From Burkholderiaceae bacterium (GTDB taxonomy: Bacteria > Pseudomonadota > Gammaproteobacteria > Burkholderiales > Burkholderiaceae_E), in contig JAHBZV010000016.1 in NCBI GenBank assembly GCA_019635275.1, positions 1 through 56,382 on the forward strand: DNA of 56,382 nucleotides, given 5' to 3'. The notes beneath the pieces were generated by a model that had not been told where the DNA came from, made no database searches, and was given only the letters and a program-made list of their open reading frames with translations. Made by a program: the position numbers and the translations under genes. This document shows, one piece after another, positions 20,111 through 30,216 of this stretch (within the stretch, counting starts at the first letter, position 1; each line of letters opens with the position of its first letter).

Positions 20111-21229
20111 ATGCAGACCGCCATTCCCTGCCTGTTCATGCGCGGCGGCACGTCGCGCGGCCCGTTCTTCGACGAGGCCGACCTGCCCGCCGACATCCCG
20201 ACGCGCGACCGCGTGCTGCTCGCCGTCATGGGCTCGCCGGACCGCCGGCAGATCGACGGCCTGGGCGGCGCGCATCCCCTCACCAGCAAGGTGGGAATCG
20301 TCCGGCGCAGCAAGGTCGCCGGAGTCGACCTCGACTTCCTGTTCGCGCAGCTGCAGCCCGACCGCGACACCGTCGACACGACGCCGAACTGCGGCAACAT
20401 GCTCGCGGCCGTGGTGCCGTTCGCGCTCGAAACCGGACTGGCCGCCGCGCAGGGCGACACGACCACGCTGCGCGTGCTCACGCTGAATACCGACATGCAG
20501 TGCGACATCACCGTGCGTACGCCGATGACGCCGGCGGGCCGCCGCGTCGAGTACTCCGGCGACGCGCGCATCGACGGAGTGCCCGGCACCTCGTCGCCGA
20601 TCACGATCAACTTCCTCGACACTGCCGGCTCGGTCTGCTCGGGGCTGCTGCCCACCGGCCGCGTCGTCGACGAGATCGACGTCCCCGGCGTGGGCCAAAT
20701 CCGCGCCACCTGCATCGACAACGGCATGCCGATGGTGCTCTTTCGTGCCGCCGACGTCGGGCGCACCGGCTACGAGGCGGTCGCCGACCTCAACGCCGAC
20801 ACCGAGCTGAAGTCTCGCGTCGAGGCACTGCGGCTGGCTGCGGGCCACCTGATGGGCCTCGGCGATGTGACGACGAAGACCTACCCGAAGATGTGCCTCG
20901 TGGCGCCGCCGCGCGCCGGCGGCAGCCTGTCGACGCGCTGCTTCATCCCGCACGTCTGCCACGACGCGATCGGCGTGCTCGCGGCCGTCACCGTGGGCAC
21001 CGCCTGCGTGCTCGACGGCTCGATCACGCAGGGCATCGCGAACGTTCCCGCGGGCACGGTGAAGGCGGTCTCGGTCGAGCACCCCACCGGCGAGTTCAGC
21101 GTCGAGCTCGAAGTCGACCCCGCCAACCCGCAGAACGTCGTGCGCGCCGCGCTGCTGCGCACCGCGCGTCTGATCATGCGCGGCGAAGTCATGATTCCCG
21201 GTTCGGTCTGGAGAGGAAGGCAACGATGA
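20111..21229 (+). CDS. galD: 4-oxalomesaconate tautomerase/isomerase (PrpF family)
   Basis: PrpF-fold protein of 372 residues that interconverts keto/enol or double-bond isomers of 4-oxalomesaconate (GalD in Pseudomonas, LigU/PmdU in lig/pmd clusters). Motifs are [20 protein letters not shown] at the N-terminus, [17 protein letters not shown], the cysteine-containing [17 protein letters not shown] (about residue 97), and a second half with [18 protein letters not shown]. Its stop overlaps the ligJ start. Context makes the substrate call strong. Confidence 0.88.
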   Translation: MQTAIPCLFMRGGTSRGPFFDEADLPADIPTRDRVLLAVMGSPDRRQIDGLGGAHPLTSKVGIVRRSKVAGVDLDFLFAQLQPDRDTVDTTPNCGNMLAAVVPFALETGLAAAQGDTTTLRVLTLNTDMQCDITVRTPMTPAGRRVEYSGDARIDGVPGTSSPITINFLDTAGSVCSGLLPTGRVVDEIDVPGVGQIRATCIDNGMPMVLFRAADVGRTGYEAVADLNADTELKSRVEALRLAAGHLMGLGDVTTKTYPKMCLVAPPRAGGSLSTRCFIPHVCHDAIGVLAAVTVGTACVLDGSITQGIANVPAGTVKAVSVEHPTGEFSVELEVDPANPQNVVRAALLRTARLIMRGEVMIPGSVWRGRQR

Positions 21230-22251
21230 TCATCGACATCCACGGGCACTACACCACGGCCCCGAAGGCGCTCGAGGACTGGCGCAACCGGCAGATCGCC
21301 GGCCTGAAGGACCCGTCGGCCGCGCCGAAGGCCTCAGAGCTGAGGATCTCCGACGACGAGCTGCGCGAGTCGATCGAGAAGAACCAGCTCGCGAAGATGA
21401 AGGAGCGCGGCAGCGACCTCACCGTGTTCTCGCCACGGGCGAGCTTCATGGCGCACCACATCGGCGACTTCCAGACCAGCTCGACCTGGTCGGCGATCTG
21501 CAACGAGCTCTGCTACCGCGTGAGCCGGCTGTTCCCGGAGAACTTCATCGGCGCGGCGATGCTGCCGCAGTCTCCGGGGGTCGACCCCCGCACCTGCATC
21601 CCCGAGCTCGAGAAGTGCGTGAACGAGTACGGGTTCGTCGCGATCAACCTGAACCCGGATCCGTCGGGCGGCCACTGGACCTCGCCGCCGCTGTCCGACC
21701 GCCACTGGTACCCGATCTACGAGAAGATGGTCGAGCTCGAGATCCCCGCGATGATCCACGTGAGCACCAGCTGCAACGCCTGCTTCCACACCACCGGCGC
21801 GCATTACCTGAACGCGGACACGACCGCCTTCATGCAGTGCCTGACCTCCGACCTGTTCCGCGAATTTCCGACGCTGAAGTTCGTGATCCCGCACGGCGGC
21901 GGCGCGGTCCCCTATCACTGGGGGCGTTTCCGTGGCCTGGCGCAGGAGCTGAAGAAGCCGCTGCTCAAGGAGCACCTGCTGAACAACGTCTACTTCGACA
22001 CCTGCGTCTACCACCAGCCCGGCATCGACCTGCTGGCGAAGGTGATCCCCGTCGACAACATCCTGTTCGCCAGCGAGATGATCGGCGCGGTGCGCGGCAT
22101 CGACCCCGAGACCGGACACTACTACGACGACACGAAGCGCTACATCGAGGCCTCGGCGCTCAGCGCGGAAGACCGGCACAAGGTCTACGAGGGCAACGCG
22201 CGGCGCGTCTATCCGCGGCTCGACCGGGCGCTGAAGGCTCGCGGCCTCTGA
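21226..22251 (+). CDS. ligJ: 4-oxalomesaconate hydratase (amidohydrolase fold)
   Basis: Adds water to 4-oxalomesaconate to give 4-carboxy-4-hydroxy-2-oxoadipate (CHA). The 341-residue protein belongs to the amidohydrolase superfamily. The metal motif is [14 protein letters not shown] at residues 3-16, with [19 protein letters not shown] and [17 protein letters not shown] in the centre, and [16 protein letters not shown] near the C-terminus. This matches LigJ/PmdE proteins, and it is coupled to galD by an ATGA overlap. Confidence 0.92.
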   Translation: MIIDIHGHYTTAPKALEDWRNRQIAGLKDPSAAPKASELRISDDELRESIEKNQLAKMKERGSDLTVFSPRASFMAHHIGDFQTSSTWSAICNELCYRVSRLFPENFIGAAMLPQSPGVDPRTCIPELEKCVNEYGFVAINLNPDPSGGHWTSPPLSDRHWYPIYEKMVELEIPAMIHVSTSCNACFHTTGAHYLNADTTAFMQCLTSDLFREFPTLKFVIPHGGGAVPYHWGRFRGLAQELKKPLLKEHLLNNVYFDTCVYHQPGIDLLAKVIPVDNILFASEMIGAVRGIDPETGHYYDDTKRYIEASALSAEDRHKVYEGNARRVYPRLDRALKARGL

Positions 22252-22268
22252 CACGAAGGAGCACGTCC

Positions 22269-22958
22269 ATGTCCATGTACAACCTCGGCATCGTCAGGCG
22301 CAACATCGTGCGTGCCGACCGGGCCGCCGTCGAGAAGCTCGCCCGTTTCGGCGTGGCCACCATCCACGAGGCGATGGGCCGCACCGGCCTGATGAAGCCC
22401 TACATGCGCCCCATCTACCCGGGCGCGCACCTGTGCGGGACGGCGGTGACGGTGCTGCTGCACCCCGGCGACAACTGGATGATGCACGTCGCCGCCGAGC
22501 AGATCCGCGAGGGCGACGTCGTCGTCGCGGCCTGCAGCGCCGACAGCGAAGACGGTTTCTTCGGCGACCTGCTCGCGACCTCGTTTCGCGCCCGCGGCGC
22601 GCTCGGCCTCGTGATCGACGGCGGCGTGCGCGACGTGAAGGACCTCACCGCGATGCAGTTCCCGGTGTTCTCGCGCGCGATCAGCGCCAAGGGCACGATC
22701 AAGGCGACGCTCGGCTCGGTCAACGTGCCGGTGGTCTGTGCCGGCGCGATGGTCAATCCCGGCGACGTGGTCGTCGCCGACGACGACGGCGTCGTGGTGG
22801 TGCCGGCCGCAATGGCGCAGCAGGCGGCCGACGCCGCCGAGGCGCGCGAATCCAACGAAGCCGAGAAGCGCGCGAAGCTCGCCTCCGGCGTGCTCGGGCT
22901 CGACATGTACAAGATGCGCGAGGCCCTCGAGAAGGCCGGGCTCAAGTACATCGACTGA
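22269..22958 (+). CDS. ligK: 4-carboxy-4-hydroxy-2-oxoadipate (CHA) aldolase
   Basis: Class II, metal-dependent aldolase of the HMG/CHA (RraA-like) family; it splits CHA into pyruvate and oxaloacetate. The 229-residue protein has [17 protein letters not shown], the family motif [20 protein letters not shown] followed by GVRDVKDL, and [23 protein letters not shown] 22269 was used; an in-frame ATG at 22275 is equally close to the ggag site. Confidence 0.92.
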   Translation: MSMYNLGIVRRNIVRADRAAVEKLARFGVATIHEAMGRTGLMKPYMRPIYPGAHLCGTAVTVLLHPGDNWMMHVAAEQIREGDVVVAACSADSEDGFFGDLLATSFRARGALGLVIDGGVRDVKDLTAMQFPVFSRAISAKGTIKATLGSVNVPVVCAGAMVNPGDVVVADDDGVVVVPAAMAQQAADAAEARESNEAEKRAKLASGVLGLDMYKMREALEKAGLKYID

Positions 22959-22986
22959 CCGACCGATTCCGCATTTGCGAATCACC

Positions 22987-23922
22987 ATGTCGATCCCCTC
23001 CGATCCCCTGCAGTGGCGCGTCGGCCTCGTCGGCTACGGCGAGGTCGGCCGCATCCTCGCCGAAGACCTGCGCGCGCGCGGCGTCGCGCGCGTCTGCGCG
23101 TACGACCTGAAGCTCGCGGGCGACGCGGCCGCACCGCTGCGCGAGCATGCGTCCGCGCACGGCGTGGCGCTGGCGGCCACGTCCGCCGAGCTGGCGGCCG
23201 GCGCCGACTTCATCGTCTCGGCGGTCACCGCGAGCCAGGCTGTGCCGGTCGCCGAGGCCTGCGCGCCGGCGATCCGCGCCGGCGCCTGGTTCCTCGACTT
23301 CAACTCGGCCTCGCCGGGCGCGAAGCGGCGGGCAGCGGCACTCGTCGACGGCGCCGGTGGGCGCTACGTCGAGGGCGCGGTCATGACCTCGATTCCGCCG
23401 TACCGGATCCGGGTGCCGCTGCTGCTCGGCGGCCCCCACGCGGCGGCGCTCGCGCCGCTCGCCACGGCGCTGGGATTCGACGCGAAAGTCGCCTCCGAGC
23501 GGCTCGGCGTCGCGTCGGCCACCAAGATGTGCCGCAGCGTGATGATCAAGGGCCTGGAAGCGATGGTGATCGAGAGCTTCACCGCGGCGCGCGCGTACGG
23601 CGTCGAGGACGCGGTGCTCGCCTCGCTCGCCGAGACCTTTCCCGGCATCGACTGGGAGAAGCAGGGCAGCTATTTCTTCCAGCGCGTCATCCAGCACGGA
23701 CGCCGGCGCGCCGAGGAAGTGCGCGAAGTGGCCCAGACCGTGCGCGAAATCGGGCTCGAGCCGTGGTCGGCGGCCGGAACCGCCGAGCGCCAGGCGTGGA
23801 TGGCCGATCTCGCCGACGCCGGGCTGTTCGGAGACAAGGCCGCGCCGCGCGGCGACTGGCGGGTCGAAGCCGACCGGATCATCGCCGCAGTGAAGCCGGC
23901 CGACTCGGGACGCGGCGCCTGA
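22987..23922 (+). CDS. NAD(P)-dependent dehydrogenase with DUF1932 domain
   Basis: A 311-residue protein of the 6-phosphogluconate/3-hydroxyisobutyrate dehydrogenase type. The N-terminal Rossmann fold has RVGLVGYGEVGRILAEDL. Next is FLDFNSASPGAKRRAA, an active-site-like segment SATKMCRSVMIKGLEAMVIE with the usual catalytic lysine region, and a DUF1932 C-terminal domain. The gene sits between ligK and ligI and is probably co-transcribed. Its substrate in protocatechuate catabolism is not established; a side-path reduction of an oxo acid intermediate is possible. Confidence 0.8.
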   Translation: MSIPSDPLQWRVGLVGYGEVGRILAEDLRARGVARVCAYDLKLAGDAAAPLREHASAHGVALAATSAELAAGADFIVSAVTASQAVPVAEACAPAIRAGAWFLDFNSASPGAKRRAAALVDGAGGRYVEGAVMTSIPPYRIRVPLLLGGPHAAALAPLATALGFDAKVASERLGVASATKMCRSVMIKGLEAMVIESFTAARAYGVEDAVLASLAETFPGIDWEKQGSYFFQRVIQHGRRRAEEVREVAQTVREIGLEPWSAAGTAERQAWMADLADAGLFGDKAAPRGDWRVEADRIIAAVKPADSGRGA

Positions 23923-23956
23923 CCGCACGCAAACGAACGAATCGCCAGGGACGACC

Positions 23957-24895
23957 ATGGAATTCCAGATGACCCCGGGCTGGCTGCCCTTCCACCCGAA
24001 TCCGTCGAAGCCGCGCTTCCGGGTGCCGCCCGGCGCCGTCGATGCGCACTGCCACGTGTTCGGCCCGGGCGCGCAGTTCCCGTACGCGCCCGAGCGCAAG
24101 TACACGCCCTGCGACGCGTCGAAGGACCAGCTGTTCGAGCTGCGCGACCACCTCGGCTTCGAGCGCAACGTGGTCGTCCAGGCCACCTGCCACGGCAGCG
24201 ACAACCGCGCGCTGGTCGACGCGCTCGTGCACTCGGGCGGGCGCGCACGTGGCGTGGCCACCGTGAGTCGCGACGTCACCGACGCCGAATTGCGCGCGAT
24301 GCACGAGGCCGGCGTGCGGGGCACGCGATTCAACTTCGTGCGCCGGCTGGTCGACTTCACGCCCCGCGAGGTGCTCGCCGAGATCGCGCAGCGCATCGCG
24401 CCGCTGGGCTGGCACATCGTCATCTACTTCGAGGCGCAGGACCTGCCCGAGCTGTGGGACTTCTTCACGACGCTGCCGACCACGGTGGTCGTCGACCACA
24501 TGGGCCGGCCCGACGTGCGCAAGCCGGTCGACGGACCCGAGTTCGAGCTGTTCGTGAAGATGATGCGCGAGCACCCGAACATCTGGTCGAAGGTCAGCTG
24601 CCCCGAGCGGCTGAGTGTCTCGGGACCGCCCGCGCTCGACGGCGAGCGCAACGCCTATCGCGACGTGGTGCCGTTCGCGCGCCGCATCGTCGAGACCTTC
24701 CCCGACCGCGTGCTCTGGGGCACCGACTGGCCGCACCCGAACCTGAAGGACCACATGCCCGACGACGGCCTGCTGGTCGACTTCATCCCGCACATCGCGC
24801 CGACCGCCGAACTGCAGCGCAAGCTGCTCGTGGACAACCCGATGCGGCTGTACTGGCCCGAGCAGGTCGCGAGCCACGACGCCGGCGGCCGTTGA
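23957..24895 (+). CDS. ligI: 2-pyrone-4,6-dicarboxylate lactonase
   Basis: Hydrolyses PDC to 4-oxalomesaconate. The 312-residue amidohydrolase-superfamily protein has PPGAVDAHCHVFGPGAQFPY (His-x-His near residue 31). ERKYTPCDAS is a LigI/PmdD signature region, and VVVDHMGRPDV and ILWGTDWPHPN-like VLWGTDWPHPNLKDHMPDD supply the metal or substrate residues. It is the last gene before an 800-bp repeat region. Confidence 0.93.
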   Translation: MEFQMTPGWLPFHPNPSKPRFRVPPGAVDAHCHVFGPGAQFPYAPERKYTPCDASKDQLFELRDHLGFERNVVVQATCHGSDNRALVDALVHSGGRARGVATVSRDVTDAELRAMHEAGVRGTRFNFVRRLVDFTPREVLAEIAQRIAPLGWHIVIYFEAQDLPELWDFFTTLPTTVVVDHMGRPDVRKPVDGPEFELFVKMMREHPNIWSKVSCPERLSVSGPPALDGERNAYRDVVPFARRIVETFPDRVLWGTDWPHPNLKDHMPDDGLLVDFIPHIAPTAELQRKLLVDNPMRLYWPEQVASHDAGGR

Positions 24896-24947
24896 CATGC
24901 ACGCGCGTCCTTTTCGTGTCCGCAACCCCTTCCGATGTCGGCGCGTC

Positions 24948-25247
24948 GCGGCAGTCGGCGGCGAGCCTGGGTGCGGCGAGGCGTGCGGGGCGCATGCCCG
25001 GCGGGGCGATGACGACGGCGGTCGGTGCTGCGCACCGACTCCCCTGCGCTGCTCGTCCCGGGGTCGCGCGGCGAAACTCGCTACGCTCGCTGCGCGAGCT
25101 CCGCTCAGACAATCGCCGCGAGTCAGAAGGACGAAGCGCGCTTCGCGCGCCGACCCCGAGACTGCGCTGCTCGGCGCCGCCGACACCGCCCCGCCGGGCA
25201 TGCGCCCCGCACGCCTCGCCGCACCCAGGCTCGCCGCCGACTGCCGC
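24948..25247. repeat. Composite element 1: 61-bp perfect inverted arms
   Basis: The left arm 24948-25008 and right arm 25187-25247 are exact reverse complements over 61 bp (the left arm contains gcagtcggcggcgagcctgg). The 178-bp loop holds the hairpin at 25021-25039 and core copy B (about 25068-25151). Confidence 0.9.
25068..25151 (+). repeat. Shared core, copy B
   Basis: Contains gcggcgaaactcgct, then gctcagacaatcgccgcgag, then the 12-bp palindrome gaagcgcgcttc. The same order recurs on the other strand at 25419-25502 with mismatches concentrated in two short segments. Confidence 0.8.
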
Positions 25248-25418
25248 TCACGCAACGTCGATGGTGCGCGTAGCACAGACCGGAGCGTCGCTCTCGAACG
25301 CGACGGCGGCGGCTGCGAAGGCGCGGGCGACGGGCTGTGCGAAACGGCGCGCCCGGCGCAGGCCTCGGTGCGGTGGGCGCGCCTCGTGCGCAGCCGAGAA
25401 GCGCAGGAGCGCCGGCCC

Positions 25419-25502
25419 GCGCGCGAAGCGCGCTTCGTCCATCATTCTCGCGGCGATTGTCTGAGCGCAGCGCGCGTAGCGCGCGGAGCGAGTTTCGCCG
25501 CG
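25419..25502 (-). repeat. Shared core, copy B' (inverted relative to B)
   Basis: Its reverse complement gives gcggcgaaactcgct, gctcagacaatcgccgcgag and ggacgaagcgcgcttcgcgc in the same order as copy B. Confidence 0.8.
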
Positions 25503-25530
25503 GGGCCGGCGCTCCGAGCATCGCAGGGCA

Positions 25531-25547
25531 CCCCCGCGAAGCGGGGG
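25531..25547. repeat. 7-bp GC hairpin inside element 2
   Basis: cccccgc and gcggggg flank a gaa loop. No T-tract follows on either strand. Confidence 0.6.
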
Positions 25548-25686
25548 CAAGCACCAGGCGCGCCCACCGCACCGAGGCCTGCGCCGGGCGCGCCGTTTCG
25601 CACAGCCCATCGCCCGCGCCTTTGCACGCGCCAACCTTCCGCGCGACGCGGCTCGCGCAACGCACCGCGGAGCAACCGAGGAGTGA

Positions 25687-26937
<1,251 letters not shown>

Positions 26938-26968
26938 TCGCATCGGCGCGAACGGACACGGAGTTACG

Positions 26969-27928
26969 ATGAAGACGATCAGGGTCGCATTGGCCGGCGC
27001 CGGCGCGTTCGGCGTCAAGCACATCGAGGGCATTCGCAACATCGACGGCGTCGAGGTCGTGTCGCTGGTCGGCCGCGAGCTGGAGAAGACCCGCGAGGTC
27101 GCGAAGAAGTTCGACATCGGCCACGTCACGACCGACCTCTCCGACAGCCTCGCGATGAAGGACGTCGACGCGGTCATCCTGTGCACGCCGACGCAGATGC
27201 ACGCCTCGCAGGCGATCGCCTGCCTGAAGGCCGGCAAGCACGTGCAGGTCGAGATACCGCTGGCCGACAGCCTGAAGGACGCCGAGGCGGTGGTCGCGCT
27301 GCAGAAGCAGACCGGGCTGGTCGCGATGTGCGGCCACACGCGCCGCTTCAACCCCAGCCACCAGTACCTGCACCGCAAGATCGTCGCGGGCGAGCTCGCG
27401 ATCCAGCAGATGGACGTGCAGACGTATTTCTTCCGGCGCACCAACATGAACGCACTCGGCCAGCCGCGCAGCTGGACCGACCACCTGCTGTGGCACCACG
27501 CCGCGCACACGGTCGACCTGTTCGCCTACCAGGCCGGCGGCGAGGTCGTCGCGGCCAACGCGCTGCAGGGCCCGATCCACCCGACGCTGGGCATCGCGAT
27601 GGACATGTCGATCCAGCTCAAGGCGAGCACCGGCGCGATCTGCACGCTGAGCCTGTCGTTCAACAACGACGGGCCGCTGGGCACCTTCTTCCGCTACATC
27701 TGCGACAACGGCACGTTCATTGCGCGCTACGACGACCTGTTCGACGGCAAGGACCAGAAGATCGACGTCTCGAAGGTCGACGTATCGATGAACGGCATCG
27801 AGCTGCAGGACCGCGAGTTCTTCGCCGCGATCCGCGAGAACCGCGAGCCCAACGCCAGCGTCGCGAAGGTGCTGCCGTGCTACCGCACGCTGCACCGGCT
27901 CGAGCAGCAGCTCGCCGCGAGCGCCTGA
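26969..27928 (+). CDS. ligC: 4-carboxy-2-hydroxymuconate-6-semialdehyde dehydrogenase
   Basis: Oxidises the ring-cleavage product (as its cyclic hemiacetal) to PDC with NAD(P)+. The 319-residue Gfo/Idh/MocA-type enzyme starts TIRVALAGAGAFGVKHIEGI. It continues with VILCTPTQMHASQAIACLKA and GKHVQVEIPLADSL, and WTDHLLWHHAAHTVDLFAY is typical of LigC/PmdC. It follows ligB by 31 nt. Confidence 0.95.
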   Translation: MKTIRVALAGAGAFGVKHIEGIRNIDGVEVVSLVGRELEKTREVAKKFDIGHVTTDLSDSLAMKDVDAVILCTPTQMHASQAIACLKAGKHVQVEIPLADSLKDAEAVVALQKQTGLVAMCGHTRRFNPSHQYLHRKIVAGELAIQQMDVQTYFFRRTNMNALGQPRSWTDHLLWHHAAHTVDLFAYQAGGEVVAANALQGPIHPTLGIAMDMSIQLKASTGAICTLSLSFNNDGPLGTFFRYICDNGTFIARYDDLFDGKDQKIDVSKVDVSMNGIELQDREFFAAIRENREPNASVAKVLPCYRTLHRLEQQLAASA

Positions 27929-27957
27929 CGCGGCCGCGCAGCGGGGCGCAAGCCGCG

Positions 27958-28944
27958 ATGGCCGACCGAACGCACCTCGACACGCGCCGCGCGCTGCTCG
28001 GGGCCGCCGCGGCGCTGGCCGCTTCGCCGCGCGCGTTCGCCCAGCGCGGGTATCCCGAGCGCGCGATCACGATGATCGTCCCGTTCGCGCCCGGCGGCAT
28101 TGCGGACCTCACCGCCCGCCTCGTCGCGCGCGCGATGGGCGCCTCGCTCGACCAGTCGATCGTCGTCGACAACCGGCCCAGCGCGGGCGGCATCGTCGCG
28201 ACCACGGCCGTGGTCAACGCCGTGCCCGACGGCTACACGCTGCTGCTGATGAGCAACGCCAATGCGGTCAGCGCGAGCCTGTTCCGCAAGCTGCCGTACG
28301 ACGTGACACGCGATCTCGCGCCGGTCGGCACGCTGGGCTTCTTCGACCTCGTGCTGTGCGTCGACTCGGGATCGCGCTTCCGCACGCTGCCCGACCTGCT
28401 CGCCTGGGCCCGCGCGAACCCGGGCAGGCTCAACGTCGGCACGATCGCGATCGGGTCGACGCAGCACCTGGCGGCCGAGCTGTTCAGGACGCGCGCGGGC
28501 ATCGATGCGCTGCTCGTTCCGTACAAGGGCACGCCGGCGGTGCTGACCGCGCTGCGCGCCGGAGAGATCGACCTGGCATTCGAGATCCTCGGGCCGACGC
28601 TGCCGCAGATCGCCGGCGGCGCCGTCCGGCCGCTGGCGGTCAGCGCGGCGCGGCGCAACCGCGTGCTCCCGACGGTGCCCACCGTCCAGGAGGCCGGCGT
28701 GGCCGACTACGACGTCGCATCGTGGAACGCGCTGGCCGCACCGGCAGGCACGCCCGCCACGGCCGTCGCGCGACTCAACGTCGCGATCCGCGAGTCGCTG
28801 TCCGTGCCCTCCGTCCTGCAGCGGCTGCTCGAAATGGGCGTTCGGCCGCAGCCGGGCACGCCCGAGGAACTCGCGATCCTGCTGGCGAGCGAGATCCGGC
28901 GCTGGCGCGACGTGATTCGCGCGGCCCGCATCGAGCCGCAATGA
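27958..28944 (+). CDS. Bug-type tripartite tricarboxylate transporter binding protein
   Basis: A 328-residue periplasmic binding protein of the TctC/Bug family. The N-terminal signal DTRRALLGAAAALAASPRAFA has a twin-arginine-like start. Family motifs are ITMIVPFAPGGIADLTARLV, VVDNRPSAGGIVATTAVVNA, DGYTLLLMSNANAV and YKGTPAVLTALRAGEIDL. It sits in the lig operon, 29 nt after ligC, without the TctA/TctB membrane subunits. It may bind an aromatic or carboxylic acid for uptake or sensing. Confidence 0.9.
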   Translation: MADRTHLDTRRALLGAAAALAASPRAFAQRGYPERAITMIVPFAPGGIADLTARLVARAMGASLDQSIVVDNRPSAGGIVATTAVVNAVPDGYTLLLMSNANAVSASLFRKLPYDVTRDLAPVGTLGFFDLVLCVDSGSRFRTLPDLLAWARANPGRLNVGTIAIGSTQHLAAELFRTRAGIDALLVPYKGTPAVLTALRAGEIDLAFEILGPTLPQIAGGAVRPLAVSAARRNRVLPTVPTVQEAGVADYDVASWNALAAPAGTPATAVARLNVAIRESLSVPSVLQRLLEMGVRPQPGTPEELAILLASEIRRWRDVIRAARIEPQ

Positions 28945-29017
28945 CTTGATCCGGGGCAAGGCAGGCCCGCCCTCCCCCGGCTAGCCTTGCCTCACCAGCC
29001 AGCGACCGGAGCACACG

Positions 29018-29368
29018 ATGAACGCCGAGAAGCGCCGCATCCCCGGCACCACCGTCTTCGACGGCGAGCAGGCGCGCAAGGGATACGCGCTGAACAAGAT
29101 GTGCTTCTCGTTCAACGACGCCGCCAACCGCGCCGAGTTCCTGCGCGACGAAGACGCCTACTGCACGAAGTACGGACTGACCCCGCAGCAGCGCGAGGCG
29201 ATCCGCAACCGCAACGTGCTGCAACTGATCGAAGCCGGCGGCAACGTGTATTACCTGGCGAAGTTCGCCGGCATCTTCGGGCTGGACGTGCAGGACATCG
29301 GCGCCCAGCAGACCGGCATGACCAAGGAAGCGTTCAAGGCCAGGCTGCTGGCAGCCGGAAGGGATTGA
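29018..29368 (+). CDS. Second LigA-like dioxygenase alpha subunit
   Basis: A 116-residue LigA-type protein with IPGTTVFDGEQARKGYALNK, MCFSFNDAANRAEFLRDEDA and VLQLIEAGGNVYYLAKFAGI. It is clearly related to the first LigA but diverged over its whole length and 13 residues shorter at the C-terminus. It is paired with the next gene (4-nt gap). The substrate is unproven: protocatechuate, gallate or an O-methylated analogue are all possible. Confidence 0.9.
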   Translation: MNAEKRRIPGTTVFDGEQARKGYALNKMCFSFNDAANRAEFLRDEDAYCTKYGLTPQQREAIRNRNVLQLIEAGGNVYYLAKFAGIFGLDVQDIGAQQTGMTKEAFKARLLAAGRD

Positions 29369-29372
29369 CGAC

Positions 29373-30212
29373 ATGGCGAAGATCGTCGGTGCCATCACCA
29401 CCTCGCACGTGCCGGCGATCGGCCGCGCCATCGACAAGGGGCTACAGGACGATCCCTACTGGAAGCCGTTCTTCGACGGCTTCCCTCCGGTGCGCGATTG
29501 GCTGGCGAAAGTGCGGCCCAGTGTCGCGGTGGTCGTCTACAACGACCACGGCCTGAACTTCTTTCTCGACAAGATGCCCACCTTCGCGGTGGGCGCGGCT
29601 CCCGAGTACCGCAATGCAGACGAAGGCTGGGGCATCCCGACGCTTCCGCCGTTCAAGGGCGACCCGGCGCTGTCGTGGCACCTGATCGAATCGCTGGTGG
29701 CCGACGAGTTCGACGTGGTCACCTGCCAGGAGATGCTGGTCGACCACGCGTTCACGCTGCCGATGGCGCTGCTGTGGCCCGATCAGCGCTGGCCCGTGCG
29801 CACGATCCCGGTCTGCGTCAACACGGTGCAGGCGCCGCTGCCGTCGGCCTCGCGCTGCTATCGCCTCGGCGAAGCCATCGGTCGCGCAATCGAGTCGTGG
29901 GACACCGAGGAGCGCGTCGTCGTCATCGGAACGGGCGGGCTCTCGCACCAGCTCGACGGCACGCGCGCCGGCCACATCAACAAGGAATTCGACCGCAAGT
30001 TCATGGACAGCCTGGTCGACGACCCGAAGTGGGCCACGCAGTACTCCACGCTCGACCTGGTCGAACTGGTGGGCACGCAGGGAATCGAACTGCTGATGTG
30101 GCTGGTCGCACGCGGCGCGCTGACCGGCAAGGTCGACAAGCTGCACTCCAACTACCACATCCCGATCTCGAACACCGCCTCGGGGCTGATGCTGCTGGAG
30201 AACCGGGACTGA
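29373..30212 (+). CDS. Second LigB-like extradiol dioxygenase beta subunit
   Basis: A 279-residue class III extradiol dioxygenase. The catalytic set is intact: His12 ([11 protein letters not shown]), His59 (YNDHGLNFFLD), His192 (GTGGLSHQLDGTRAG) and Glu239 (TQGIELLMWLV). The substrate-facing regions differ from the first LigB: YNDHANAF becomes YNDHGLNF, and the VDHGLTVP stretch becomes VDHAFTLP. A changed specificity is therefore likely. It ends only 4 nt before the convergent hslU stop. Confidence 0.9.
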   Translation: MAKIVGAITTSHVPAIGRAIDKGLQDDPYWKPFFDGFPPVRDWLAKVRPSVAVVVYNDHGLNFFLDKMPTFAVGAAPEYRNADEGWGIPTLPPFKGDPALSWHLIESLVADEFDVVTCQEMLVDHAFTLPMALLWPDQRWPVRTIPVCVNTVQAPLPSASRCYRLGEAIGRAIESWDTEERVVVIGTGGLSHQLDGTRAGHINKEFDRKFMDSLVDDPKWATQYSTLDLVELVGTQGIELLMWLVARGALTGKVDKLHSNYHIPISNTASGLMLLENRD

Positions 30213-30216
30213 CGGG

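Larger units (their letters stand above)
25314..25626. repeat. Composite element 2: 76-bp near-perfect inverted arms
   Basis: Arms 25314-25389 and 25551-25626 are reverse complements with three mismatches in 76 bp. The 161-bp loop holds core copy B' and the GC hairpin 25531-25547. Confidence 0.9.

Noticed and set aside
24948-25626. Repeat region as a CRISPR array
   Set aside because: The repeats are few, long and inverted, with no regular spacers and no cas genes.
28955-28991. Inverted repeat ggcaaggc/gccttgcc between the Bug gene and the second ligA
   Set aside because: The stem is 8 bp with a loop of about 21 nt and no T-tract. It is too weak to call a terminator or operator, although it might contribute to uncoupling the second dioxygenase pair.
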